DNA of 64,000 nucleotides, taken from Dactylonectria macrodidyma (Eukaryota > Ascomycota > Sordariomycetes > Hypocreales > Nectriaceae). Below the pieces are notes generated by a model. That model did not search any database and had not been told where the DNA came from. It was given only the letters and a program-made list of their open reading frames with translations. Each line of letters opens with the position of its first letter. The stretch's first letter is position 1. The stretch lies in the NCBI GenBank assembly GCA_020744425.1, contig JAGMUV010000018.1, forward strand, positions 930,001 through 994,000. Direction: 5' to 3'. The translations under genes were made by a program, and so were the position numbers. This document shows positions 1 through 10,795 of the stretch, one piece after another.

Positions 1-2
1 CC

Positions 3-1859
3 GGCCAAGCCCTCAAGGCCACCATCCTCGCCGACACCAACCGTGATGGCAAGGTCGACACCAAGGGCACCAGCGACAACGCAGGCAAGAAGACGTGGAC
101 GGCGGACCGAGGCGCGCTGTTCCTGGCCAACATTGGCGATACGAACGGACGCTGCGCAAAGTCGTCCATCTTTGTCAACAACCACGGGAATCCTGATTCG
201 GGCGAGACCTATCTCAACGACTGCAACGACGCGAGTGGCAATGTCCAGCGCAACGCAAAGTTTCTCGCCCCGGTGCGTACCCTGCCGTACTCGAAGCTGA
301 GCGCTTCGGCCAAGGGAACGGTTCATGTTACTGGTGCAACCGCGGCGAAGAATACTCGTGTGTTTTTCAAGAAGAATGGCAAGTGGGTGTACGTCAGCTC
401 GACGTACAAGTTCACCTCGCAGGAGCTCAAGCGCGGGCTCGAGCTGGGTGTCGACGCTCGCGATGTGCGTCGACCCGGCGGCTGGGACGGCCGAGCGACG
501 GTCGTCTTCACCGTGACAGAAGGCAAGACAAAGGCGACGGACAGCGTGATGCTGCGCGTCGCACCCGTCCTGACGCATCACCACGTCCAGCCCGCCCAGC
601 GCGTCTTCACTACCGCCGACCGCTGGGGCAACTCGCAGACGCAGTTCGTCAAGGACCTGGTCAAGAACGTCAAGAACGCGGGCATCCAGCAGCCTGTGTT
701 CCAGTTCGAGACGGGCGATATCTGGACGCAGGACTTCTTCGAGCCCGGATACACCAGTATCCCTGGTCGCAACGGGCCTAAGACGCTGCGGATCATGATC
801 CGCTCCGTGCAAGATTACCGCATCGCGGGCCGCGAGATCTTCGAGCGCCTCCGGACTACATTCGTCGGCGCAGTGCAGCAAGCTGGCAGCGGACATACCA
901 TCGACTCGATGGGCAACCTTGAGACCATCCCTCCGTATACCCTCAACGGCAAGCGATATCCCGCCGGCCGCGTCATCCAGGGCCACTGGGACTCGGACGC
1001 GCCCCTCATGTTCAAGTTCCTCCAGGCCCAGGAGAGCCAGTCGCCGCTGGCCCTCGACACGGCCTGGCTGGGCGTCGGCCACGTCGACGAGTTCATCCAG
1101 TTCCTTCCCTCTAACAATAAGCGTGGATGGGTGCTCATGGTCGACGACCCTCGCGCAGGCCTCGCTCTGCTGAACAAGGCCGTCAAGGGCGGACACGGAT
1201 CCGTCAAGGCCCTCTCGCGACCTCGTCTCTCGGGCGAGAGCGAGAATCTGTGCCTCCCCCAACAAACCATCAGCGAGGTGCTTAAGCTCGACCGATTCAC
1301 CGAGCTAAACGAGATGGCTGCCAAGCGCATCGAGAATAACATCGCCATCCTCAAGAAGGAGACGGGTCTGACGGACAAGGAAATCTTCCGCGTGCCTGCC
1401 ACCTTTTACCTTATTGATGGCGACGGCGGCTGGAGCTGCAACTCGACTGATACTAGCTCGACGAGCTCGAGCGACTCGGCCCTTGACGACACGGTTGTTT
1501 CTGCTCAGAGACTCTCGCTCTCCGGTGGTCCCGCGTCCAAGGCCAAGGGCATCCTCGAAGCCGCTACACCACCTGGTGGAATTGCCCGTCGCCAAGCCAT
1601 CGTCCTGGACCAGCTCGTTGCATTCTACCCGGGCGCCGTCAACAACGTCGTCCTGACCCCTTCGCAGGTCCTTGCCCCCAACCCTTGGGGTCCTGTCATC
1701 AACGGCGTCGACATCTTCGCTAAGGCCATCTCGGATGTCTACGCCAAGGTCAACTTCAACGTCACTTACCAGGACGACTGGTTCTCGCACCACACCCTTC
1801 AGGGCGAGATTCACTGCGGCAGCAACACCTGGCGCACGGTTACTAAGAAGTGGTGGTGA
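3..1859 (+). CDS. Protein-arginine deiminase (PAD), 3' part
   Basis: Calcium-dependent hydrolysis of peptidyl-arginine to citrulline is the known activity of this family. The reading frame is open from the window edge to the TGA at 1857-1859, so the start and any signal peptide lie outside. About 619 residues are visible without an intron. The C-terminal catalytic domain is complete: the block TGDIWTQDFFEPGY (acidic residue matching PAD4 Asp350), GHVDEF (His and Asp matching His471/Asp473) and GEIHCGSNTWR with the nucleophilic cysteine (matching Cys645), followed by a C-terminal KKWW as in animal PADs. Further upstream a DTNRDGKVD segment looks like a calcium-binding loop of the middle domain. 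A Ser/Thr-rich insertion follows GGWSCN and is absent from vertebrate PADs. All catalytic residues are present, so the enzyme is probably active. Family assignment is firm; physiological role in fungi is unknown to me. Confidence 0.93.
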   Translation, partial: GQALKATILADTNRDGKVDTKGTSDNAGKKTWTADRGALFLANIGDTNGRCAKSSIFVNNHGNPDSGETYLNDCNDASGNVQRNAKFLAPVRTLPYSKLSASAKGTVHVTGATAAKNTRVFFKKNGKWVYVSSTYKFTSQELKRGLELGVDARDVRRPGGWDGRATVVFTVTEGKTKATDSVMLRVAPVLTHHHVQPAQRVFTTADRWGNSQTQFVKDLVKNVKNAGIQQPVFQFETGDIWTQDFFEPGYTSIPGRNGPKTLRIMIRSVQDYRIAGREIFERLRTTFVGAVQQAGSGHTIDSMGNLETIPPYTLNGKRYPAGRVIQGHWDSDAPLMFKFLQAQESQSPLALDTAWLGVGHVDEFIQFLPSNNKRGWVLMVDDPRAGLALLNKAVKGGHGSVKALSRPRLSGESENLCLPQQTISEVLKLDRFTELNEMAAKRIENNIAILKKETGLTDKEIFRVPATFYLIDGDGGWSCNSTDTSSTSSSDSALDDTVVSAQRLSLSGGPASKAKGILEAATPPGGIARRQAIVLDQLVAFYPGAVNNVVLTPSQVLAPNPWGPVINGVDIFAKAISDVYAKVNFNVTYQDDWFSHHTLQGEIHCGSNTWRTVTKKWW

Positions 1860-2235
1860 TCTGCAGCTTTATGATTTTGGGTATACTTGGTTCTAGAAAA
1901 GCTGTGGATAGAGCAGACATTAAGATTCTACATTTGTATAAGTTGAACTTGTTTTACCATGGGTCAGGAAGATGGCCTCTTTTTGGTCCGTATCAGCCCC
2001 TTTGCCCGTCTACCAGTGCTTGAATGTTCTTTTGATAAGATAAGCGGTGTGTGTGCTTGCTCGGCAAGTGAAGTGAGTCACGCCGCGGGCATTCATTTTT
2101 CTTCCTGCCTCATCTGCAACGTTACACGAGGGGAAGCAACTTCTTCTCTCTTCTCTTAATCTTATTGGTAATAGTAACCTTCGTGTCTCTTTTTCAGTTT
2201 AACCATAAACAAGCTACGCAATAGCTTTTCTATAC
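1860..2235. other. Intergenic: PAD 3' flank and kinase-remnant 5' flank
   Basis: AT-rich trailer of the deiminase gene followed by a pyrimidine-rich stretch before the kinase remnant. I see no gene, repeat or RNA here. Confidence 0.5.
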
Positions 2236-3497
2236 ATGATAGACATGGCTTGCGAAGCTGAAGTGGGTCGCGTAGATGATGCCCCTGCTGACTGGGGTGA
2301 CTTCGTCTGCTCAGATGATGAAGTTGACATCGAGGAGGTGGCGGAACTACCCGAGGAATATGAGCAGGGCTTGTTCTATCCCATCTGCATCGGGGAAGTG
2401 CTTGCTGGCAACTATCGCATCAAGCATAAGCTAGGCCACAGCGGCTTCTCAACAGTTTGGATGGCACATGATATATCCGACAATAGGGACGTCGCTCTCA
2501 AGATTCTGAGGCCTGGAGGTGCAGCAGGGCGTGAATTTACCATGTAGAACGAGATCATGCGTGCAGGATATCTACCATCTCCTACTCTATCAAGATACGT
2601 TTTTGCTGAGACGTGCCGACCACGATCACTATCGCGTTCTCGTCCTTCCTTTGCAAGGCCCTAACCTCAGAGATTATTCTCGAGATATGTCAGTTGTTGC
2701 TCGCTGGTCGGCTGCCAAGCAACTGCTGCAGGCACTAAGGTCCCTACACGATGGCGGAGTTGTTCATGGGGGTAAGATTGAATGTTAAATTATACAACAC
2801 ATGGGAACTCACCTATTCTACAGACCTAACTAGCGCAAATGTCATGTGTAGCCTTCAGCTTCTCGAAACCTGCAGCACAACGACTGAAAAGTACAAATAT
2901 CTTGGACGCCCCCAGAAAATGCCTATACCCGCAGACCCGCTATGGGAAGAAGGTCAGCTTGTCATGTCGATGAGCCCTCGCAAGAGTTTGATAAGTGACA
3001 CTATATGCCTCGGCGACTTCGGGCTGGCAAGCAAATCGGGCACTTGGACATAAATGGGCCAGATGCCCGCTGTATACTGTGCCCTAGAGCAAATCCACAA
3101 CGCGAGTCTGAGCTATTCCAGCGACATGTGGAACTACATGTGCGTCTTTGCCGAGCTTTATCTGGGCTTCCCCCTGTTTCATGGGCAGGCGCATTTGACT
3201 TGACTCGAGCTCATGGTTAAAGCCTTGGGCCCCGTTCCCGCACCCTGGAGGGACTCCTACAAGGGGGGTGGGCAATGCAATGAATCGTGGTACGACCAAA
3301 GCAGAGCGCCAGACCCTAATTGGGCTCTTGAGGCAAGGGTGGCGCAGGCGGGAGACGATAACTGCCCGATGGAGCAACAGCTCGTGCTTTCTATCTTGCG
3401 GAAGGGACTGCCCTATTTGCCCGAGGACCGCTTGGCTGCAGCGCAACTTCTAGAAGATGCTTCATTTCGAGCAATTATGGATATGTATGGCCTTTAG
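2236..3497 (+). pseudogene. SRPK-like protein kinase pseudogene
   Basis: The pieces of a fungal SRPK-type Ser/Thr kinase follow in order but not in one open frame. Visible blocks: N-terminal acidic leader, then the SRPK signature GLFYPICIGEVLAGNYRI, the Gly-rich loop LGHSGFSTVW, VALKIL with the ATP lysine, the catalytic loop HGDLTSANVMC (HGD in place of HRD, as in several fungal SRPK paralogs), DFGLA, and C-terminal lobe segments DMWNYMCVFAELYLG and MVKALGPVP. Breaks: an in-frame TAG at 2545-2547 where the family usually has Gln, a frame change a few codons later, a TAA at 3051-3053 just after DFGLASKSG, and a TGA near 3198 before MVKALGP. An intron at 2772-2823 still has good splice sites and joins HG to DLTS. 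The gene is therefore decayed, not merely spliced. CAG-to-TAG fits a C-to-T change but one site is not proof of RIP. Confidence 0.82.
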
Positions 3498-4001
3498 GAA
3501 TCCCGTTCAACACGACCCTCAACCGTCCACCTTCCGTCAAGTGAAATCAAAATCATACACCACATACAGCAGCCCACTCTATCTTTGCCCATTTCTCTGA
3601 AGTATACCCTTTTTAGTACCTCGATTTATCTTGGTTCGTTAAAAAGTCGCGGCATCAAATTGCTGTTGTCAGCTGGCCCTAACAACACCAGATTCAGCCA
3701 GTTTCGATACGCCCCCAATAAGTTGTTTAAAAGGCCGTGAGAAGTTTTTTTGCGCCTTAGCACCGGGACTGCGATTATTCCGAAGCGCGGGGGCCAATAT
3801 CATTCGCAGAGTGCTCGGCGTGGCCAGCCTCAGCCTTAAAATCCTGCGTCATCGTTTCGGCTGAGAGTTCCACAACGCAATTCATCAACCTCCCTAGCCT
3901 CTATGCCGTTCCAGCTCTCCAATCACCTTTGAACTGTATTGCAGAAGTGTCTGGACGTTTGAACATTCCCCAGAAGCCACAAGGCCTGTGCCTGCTTCGG
4001 G
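3498..4001. other. Intergenic, upstream of the 1352-residue gene
   Basis: Contains the 5' flank of the large downstream gene. I see no coding frame, TATA box of clear quality, repeat or RNA. Confidence 0.5.
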
Positions 4002-7000
4002 ATGCCTCAACCTGGGCATGATGTCATGTGGGCATGCTGCCGTTGCCAGCATGTCTACCTCTCCGCCACGACTCCCATATGCTTAGCTGACGAACATGCT
4101 CGCTGTGAATCATGTCAATTACATGATGCAAACGCGCTTGAGGTACAAGCTTTGCGCCCTAGGAATGAGGTTTGGCGTGGAGGTGCCTTGCATCCCGCTG
4201 CTGGAACAGCATTTGGACGACTAGCTTGGGAGACTTACAGCGAGGTATCTAGGTTTTGCCGTGACTCAGGTAGGTCCTAACTTGCCTTTCTTACTTGTGT
4301 TAGAAAAAAGAAACCAACGCCTGATTCTACCCCTGCCGTTACACATGTTTATCATATCAGTCCCGGACTGGATCCTTCACTACAGTTTGAGATTTTTCAA
4401 CATACCTGCGCTAACAAGTGCCAATTCTGGCGTGTTGAATAGCTATAAATATGTACGATTTCTCTACAGATCTGAGAAAATTTGCTGAAACGCTGGACAA
4501 TATCTCAGAGATTGTCGCTGCGACTGAGGAGCTACTTCGACAACATGACGTTCCAGGAGCCGGTGCGCCATGGGATCCAGATTCAGTCAAGGATATAATC
4601 GGAGACTATGATAAATCTCTAGAAGAATGTCTTCAAAACATTGGTATGACTCATCAAGCAAATCGAGAGCCTCAGAACTCATCTAGGTATAGGGACCACG
4701 CAGAAGGATCCGGCATTCAATGTCTTAAAAGGCCTGCGTCGACGCATCAGATTCCACTTGCTCAAGTCTCTTCGCTTTGCTCAGGCATTTGAATAGTAGG
4801 TTGAACTGCACATATTTAATAGCCTTTTAAGCGACTTCTAAGCATCTTATAGTGATTTGATGTGTCGTCTTCTCGACGGAGTTGACCCCGCCTCGGCAGA
4901 CCTGTCTAGAAAGATCGGCACCGTCCACTGGAAGTTATGCGATCTTTTGGATGTCTCGGCACCAGAATTGAAGCAGTCGCGGAATGGGCCAACGGCTAAA
5001 GAGGATCTGCTGTCTGACTTCCCACCAGGGCTAAAAGAAACTTTCGGGGCCGTATCCCTCGAGCAATACCCGGTACTCACTCATGGGTTATCTTTCACGC
5101 TTTCGGAGTTATCAGAGGCGTACTTTTGGAACCTTTCGAATTCCACCATCGGCCTTTACACCGAGCAATCTAATTCTGGTTACATGCCCCCTACGTTCCA
5201 GTATCTCAACCTGCTGAAGTGTATCTGGATCCTGGGGCATATTCGTGAGCATCAACATTTGACAACGTCTGGTTTTGGTTCACACTGGCCATCATATATC
5301 GACCACTTAGAAGCGGCATGTCCATGTTCTCAAACGCTGATTTGCAAATCTAAAGTGCGGCTACTGACGAATATCAGGAACTTTCTGTTGAGTGTAGTCG
5401 CTTTGGACCGCAACTTGTCAGGCCGCTACTAATTATCTCGCCAAACCCCAATCCACATCACAGTATCTGGCCAGATGATGGAACCCTGCCCCATATAGCT
5501 GAGTGTCTCAACACGGAGATTGGACTCGGAGTAGAGGATAGTATCGATATTGCGGCGAACCCGAGCGATTGTGTTTCCGATAGAGATCCTCTTCACTCTG
5601 CCGGTTCAACTCTTCCTGAAAAGTTGCGAGATAGTTACGCTCAGGAATTTGTGCGGCATCTCCTGGCCCATATACAGAGGCTTATGACAGTTAAGAAGGT
5701 ACCTGGGGGTTTTTACAAAGTCATTGTGCCAGGTCTGCTCAAGATTTTTGCCCAACGACTCCAAAGAGAACGTGGACAACGAACTCAGCGAGAACTGGCG
5801 GTTTTTATTCATTTCAACTGGAGGTGGGTGATTATACATCAGTATATTTTTGAGATTAGCTAATATTCCACACAGGAACATTGTCGGGTTCATGGCTCGA
5901 ATGCTTCCCGAACGACCCGACACGCAGACCAGACTCGATGGACTTGTGCAGGAACCACAAGCGCAAGGCTCACACGACACAAACCGAAACAACGAAAAGG
6001 ATCTCGGCAGAGATAAGAACCAGCAAATGTCTCCAGAGCAATTCGACATGGCCGGCTTTACTGGCGACTTTTCTTCTATTGGGTTTTCCTCGTCATTAGC
6101 CTCGGCCGATGCCATTGACATCAGTATACAATCTCGCCTGCGGGATTTCGGACGCTTCAAATCATTTCTCGACACTTCCGTTGCCTTTCAATGGCTTGTT
6201 TCATCAATTAACAAGCATTTGGAACTTGATATGCCGATTCCGAACTTGATGATCGCCATCACTGAATCGATACGAAGCGACCTCTCAAAAGGCCGGTCAA
6301 GTCGCAACCTAAAACGTAGAGACGATTTCGCCAGCCTGTCGTTTCACTTGCAATGGGATCTCAAGGATTTCTTTGACCACCAAGAATATCCCATGACCGG
6401 CCTAAGTGTCTTGGACGATATTCTCTGTCTTACCGGAACCCCGCAAAACGCCCAGGCAACCACGGTCGGCGAATATTTCGCCCAGACTTGGCCCGGGTCA
6501 AGCCAGCCTCTAATCACCCTCCTTAACAGATTCGTTGTTCATCCGCAGTCAGCCCCATGTAAACGTGAGTTACCCATTCGTGGGTTTGATTCTTTGTACC
6601 GCTACTTACAAACGCTTAGACGAAATGTCGGACGGGTCCTCGTTGACAATGACGCAAGCCGACTCTCGGAGTTGCATAGCTGTAACCGGGAACATTGACT
6701 TTATTGTCAAAACTGGCGAGCAGTTGGGGTGGCTAGGATGCGCCTTGCGTTCATCACATCTGCTCCAAGGAGTAGTTGGGTATAAACCGCTGCTCTCTCA
6801 GGTTGATGTCCACTACGCAAGTGGATCTGACGATAGTGCAGTCTGTCATATCGAGTTTTCGATTGCTCAACAGTCAGCCGATCCTGGGTTGCCAGGGTTT
6901 TGCTGGGCTGACATGTTTCAGAACCCCGTTGTCGTCTCGGGTTATCCCATTCGCCATCGCGACCAGAAAAATACCGGCCTCGACATCCCGTTGGAGACCA

Positions 7001-8590
7001 TGACAGAGCTGATGCAGTCGAACCATGTTTTCAATTTAGGTGGAAATTTCATAATGAAAGGATACTCTTCACTCCTCTTTGCCACAGCCGTTGCGAGAGG
7101 TGGGGTTATTTGGCATCACATATTCAACCCTGATGGTGATCGCATTTTATACAATGATATATTGCCGGACAAGATCAGCATCTCCACCACTGAACTTAAA
7201 TTAAAGGATCTCGGAACTTTTCGGCACATTGTTGGGTGGTGTTCAAATGTACGAGAGTACACAGGTAAGCTGATTTTCATCTCACCTGCAATTAACATCC
7301 CTATTCTCATCTCTTCCACTTCTAGGGCATCCAAATGCGGAATTCGCCATACAAGGATCGAACTTGCCGCCCTTTCCCAATTCTTTTGTAGTTGAAAAGG
7401 CATACCTCGGAGGTGGCTCGAGTCTGAATGCCGGTGTTACGGTCTCGCTTGGTAAACGCGACAAGCCCGTTCGCCTTAGCAAGGGGCATGGCTTATCGAG
7501 GCTCCTGGCTTGGATATACGCCCAGCCCTTGGTTTTCTTTGACGTGAACTTGCGAAAAGCATGGTTGGTCGACGGCGCATCTGCGCTGCTGCATCTGGTG
7601 AGAGCTTCAGTCGAGCAAGACAGATATCATCCAGCATATCGATCAAAGTGGAGGCTTTCTGGGCCGCTTCAGCTCGAAGGCGACGATGCTTTGGGCTTGG
7701 GTGGGAGCCGCCGTATGACTGCTGTCGAAATTTTGGGGAACCCTAGGAATCTCAACATCCAGCTTTACCTTGACGATGAGAGGCCAGATGCCAGTGGAAG
7801 CCTTGTGGAAGTCCCTTACCGCTTGCGCGATAGAGTTTTGGAGATACTGCCGCAGCTCGAGGCCCTCGTTGATAAACAAGCCGAGGTTGCAGCGCAGGAT
7901 GGCTACTGGATCCCCCAACCAAGCAAGTTTCTCGGCAAGACTCTTGCAGGATGGGATTTTCAAGACGTGGTCGGCCCAGTTGGACCGATCAACCGGAGAG
8001 TCTGCCACTTGCAGGCTCAAGGTCACGGATGGATCGAGTACGTCCGATCAATCAAGGCCATCACTGTGTTTGGGAACAACTTTGGAGAGCTGCTTGAGCC
8101 AGATGGAGCAACTCCTTGCCCGAAGTGGAACACTGTCCCCGAGCACAATGATTACTTGAGCGCATCCATTGGAACCTTGAAATTGATCCACACGTCGGCA
8201 AACCCTACCGGTTCATTGGAGTCTGGGCTGATCACACCAGACATACGTTGGCTCTCACGAGCTGAGCTATTCTCACCGTGCAGATGTATGACATCAAAGG
8301 ACACAACTCCATACCACCATGATCCAGTTCAGCTGCTCTTGCCATGCGGACGGAACTTTCATCTCCAGATCCCTAGCACCTGTTTGAGCATCACACTGTG
8401 GAATCTGGGGGACAACGGCGCGGTTGTGTTTGGGCACACGCCGCACAAGGGGTTTTCGTGGCTGAAAAAGAAGAGAAAGACGGATGAGCAATCGGGCATT
8501 GAGTCTCCTCCTGCAGTCTCGTGTACCAGCCTAGAAACTTTAGAAAGTGTGGGTGAGGAAGGTTCGACGCAGTTTGAGATGTCGCCGTGA
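4002..8590 (+). CDS. Large eight-exon protein of unknown function (1352 aa)
   Basis: I do not recognise a named domain, although several blocks (ELSVECSRFGP, NPVVVSGYPI, KAYLGGGSSLNAG) resemble an uncharacterised family I have seen in many filamentous fungi. Manual model: introns 4270-4469, 4644-4686, 4796-4852, 5316-5377, 5824-5875, 6565-6619 and 7265-7325; all phases agree and the total is 4059 nt. The N-terminus has a Cys-rich cluster (WACCRC, then PIC, CESCQLH) that could bind zinc. Helical, charged segments follow; the C-terminal half (from about residue 700) is globular-looking and ends with a polar KKKRK tail. No signal peptide or membrane segment. The fourth intron needs a GC donor (GCATGT) with acceptor ATATCAG; without it the frame breaks. 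The second intron, 43 nt, is near the lower size limit. Start chosen as the first ATG before the Cys cluster. If the GC intron is wrong, the gene is frameshifted. Confidence 0.72.
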
Positions 8591-9760
8591 CTAGGCATAG
8601 CTACATATGGCCGCTACTACCCAAAGCATGCCTTTTTTTTTTTTTGCTTCAGTGAGCTTTCGCCGCGGGAAGAAACCTGTGAGCCACTTCGGAATTTGGT
8701 CGTGAAAACAAATATGATGTGATACACCTCGTAGCAGTCGAGCAGGGTCGTCTTCGTTACTTGAAACGCGATGTCGCATCACCACAGGTGTATATGCATC
8801 ACGGAGGACGGTGTAAGCTGAAAGGTACCTACTATATAGATTAGTAGTCACACCGTATTGTCTATGGATCGTGCCTCTGAACATTATCTTAGCATCACAC
8901 CAGCGAAAGATCGGGTTCGCGCCTCCCCTGTGCCAGTTCGTCGGAATAAACGGTGCTACAATGGCGTCAAATTTTTGTGCAAGCTATCGCGAACTCGTCT
9001 GGGGCAATTGGTCTTTCTAGGATGCTCTAGCCATCTTTGATATACCCGGGGTTGGTACTGGGTAACATGAGACATTGCGTCCCTTGCACTGGCATTCCTT
9101 TTCTACGGCCACATGGAACGGCAGCTTCATATGGCGGTGTATGGCACCGTGAGGAAATTAGACAGAGTACTGCATTTGAAGAGTATGATGCGATTGTTAT
9201 GGTCAAGAGGCCAGCTGAATTCTTACCACTTGCTTCTTGCTTACTTACGCCTTTGCTTACGCTTGGGGCCGAAAATGGGAACACCAAGACTATCCAGGCT
9301 GGAACTGTCCTAACCTGAAATTGAAACGGGGTACTTATGTCTCGCACTGTCCATCATTGCCTCTGTATCTTAGGGTACTACAAGAAGTCGAGACTCTGGT
9401 CTTTAGGGCAATAAGACAGATCCCGATGAGTCGAGACCCTGGACGTGATTGCAACTTCCGAGACTCGGGTTCTTGTAGGGGGAAAAGGTAACGCGCGTTT
9501 GAATGGTTAGTGGTGATACTGAGGTCGTACTGGACCTGTTGGTCCTGAATTTCTTAAGATTGGCTGTCGAGTTACTCAGTGCTTGTTAGCTTTCGGAAGT
9601 ATCAGTGTGCAAGTCGACAGCCCTAAAAGCAGCCGTATCTCGACTCCTGATTTCTTTTTAACAGGCTTCTCACTTCTTTTATCAGAGAAAAGATCTCATC
9701 ATCGGGCCAGCCACTCTGCAACTATTAGCAAAACATCTTATTCTGCCTTCAATCATCAAA
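8591..9760. other. Intergenic between unknown gene and PhiA-like gene
   Basis: Holds a run of T residues at about 8633-8645 and the promoter of the PhiA-like gene. Short open frames on both strands have no recognisable composition or motif, and I see no gene. Confidence 0.5.
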
Positions 9761-10348
9761 ATGCTTGCCAAGAACCTTCTCTTTACTCCCCTGATTACCG
9801 TTGGCCTGGCCTCAGCCGCCATCACCCCCTTGCAATACAGCTTTGAGCTGCTCGCGGTCGCGCCAACTACCGACATACACTTTCAAGGTTTCCAAGCCGC
9901 AGACAGCCGAATCCAGCTCCGGTTGGACGACCAAGAGGCGGTCTGCAGGACCGAGTCAGACAACCTGGCCACCTTCAGCCTCGTCGCCGGTAGCCTGTGG
10001 CTCTATCAGAAGCCCAAGCTGCTCCAGCAGCTCTACGTCGATCGCTCAGCCGCAGGTGGGGGCCGGCTCAGGTACACCGCCAGCCCCCAGGAGAGCCCCG
10101 CGCGGGTCGAAAAGGGGGGTTGGCGGCTGGACAGCAAGGGTAACCTGCGGTTCAGAAACTCGGGCTTCATCGCCTGCCCTGGTACGGACGAAGACGGCCC
10201 CTGGACCATCTGGGTGGACGTTGGTACCCCCCAACCCGGTGGCGGAACTGGTTGCGTCGCGTTGGATGCTCACGAGATTCCTATCAGCAACCCAAACAGC
10301 TGCCAGTACACGAATGAGACGAGGCAGGAGGCCTCGGGCTGGCATTGA
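9761..10348 (+). CDS. PhiA-like secreted cell-wall protein
   Basis: Single-exon gene for 195 residues. The N-terminus MLAKNLLFTPLITVGLASA is a typical cleavable signal peptide. The mature part starts with a region resembling fungal PhiA-type cell-wall proteins: IHFQGFQA near residue 45, a SLWLYQKP-like strand, GNLRFRNSG and FIACPG about residue 145, plus C-terminal cysteines. Length matches the family (about 180-200 residues). PhiA of Aspergillus is known to affect phialide and conidium formation, but whether this paralog does so is inference. The gene is followed tail-to-tail by the membrane-protein gene on the other strand. The product could instead be a generic secreted effector-like protein with the same fold; assignment rests on pattern memory only. 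Confidence 0.68.
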   Translation: MLAKNLLFTPLITVGLASAAITPLQYSFELLAVAPTTDIHFQGFQAADSRIQLRLDDQEAVCRTESDNLATFSLVAGSLWLYQKPKLLQQLYVDRSAAGGGRLRYTASPQESPARVEKGGWRLDSKGNLRFRNSGFIACPGTDEDGPWTIWVDVGTPQPGGGTGCVALDAHEIPISNPNSCQYTNETRQEASGWH

Positions 10349-10795
10349 TCTAATCATCTACTCGCTAGTACTTCTGATCAGATTCAGGCCCGGAGTTGAC
10401 GCTTTGCCATGAGCAGAGAAGGAAGGAGGATGGTGGACGGGATGGATGGAAGATAAAGAACGGGACGGATGTTTTGGAGAAAGCGGGAAAGTAAACGCGG
10501 TTCTGCTTCAGATATTTCGCTCTCTGCTGCGCAGGTGGTAAAGTGTCACGTTGACTTGGATAAAGCTCTTGCTCAGCGGCAGGCTGTTTATCTGCTCGTG
10601 TTGAACATCGACGGTGCAACATCCTGCAGGCGGGAGAGTTGCTCTGTTGAAGTTTCTTTAGGAAGAGTTCGATGCATACTTGCACGTGAAGTGCTATAGC
10701 AAAAGCAATACGATGGTATCAACAAAGTCTACTCTATTCATATATGCTAGAAAGACGGTCTAATGCTGTTTTTGCTTCCCAAGCCGGTCTCAACT
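10349..10795. other. Intergenic, shared 3' region of convergent genes
   Basis: Lies between the 3' ends of two converging genes. I see only probable 3' UTR sequence. Confidence 0.5.

Noticed and set aside
815..1814. Long open frames on the minus strand across the PAD gene (195 and 169 codons)
   Set aside because: They mirror the codon bias of the plus-strand gene, have no protein motif, and the PAD frame has full family conservation.
2236..3497. Rescue of the kinase by extra introns
   Set aside because: The stops lie within conserved blocks or where no donor/acceptor pair of usual size keeps the phase.
4002..8590. Reading the region as three or four separate small genes
   Set aside because: Splice sites join all pieces in phase and the junction peptides are coherent, so one gene is simpler.
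9801..10412. 203-codon frame overlapping the PhiA-like gene in another plus frame
   Set aside because: Low-complexity S/P/R composition typical of a shadow frame; the other frame has a signal peptide and family motifs.
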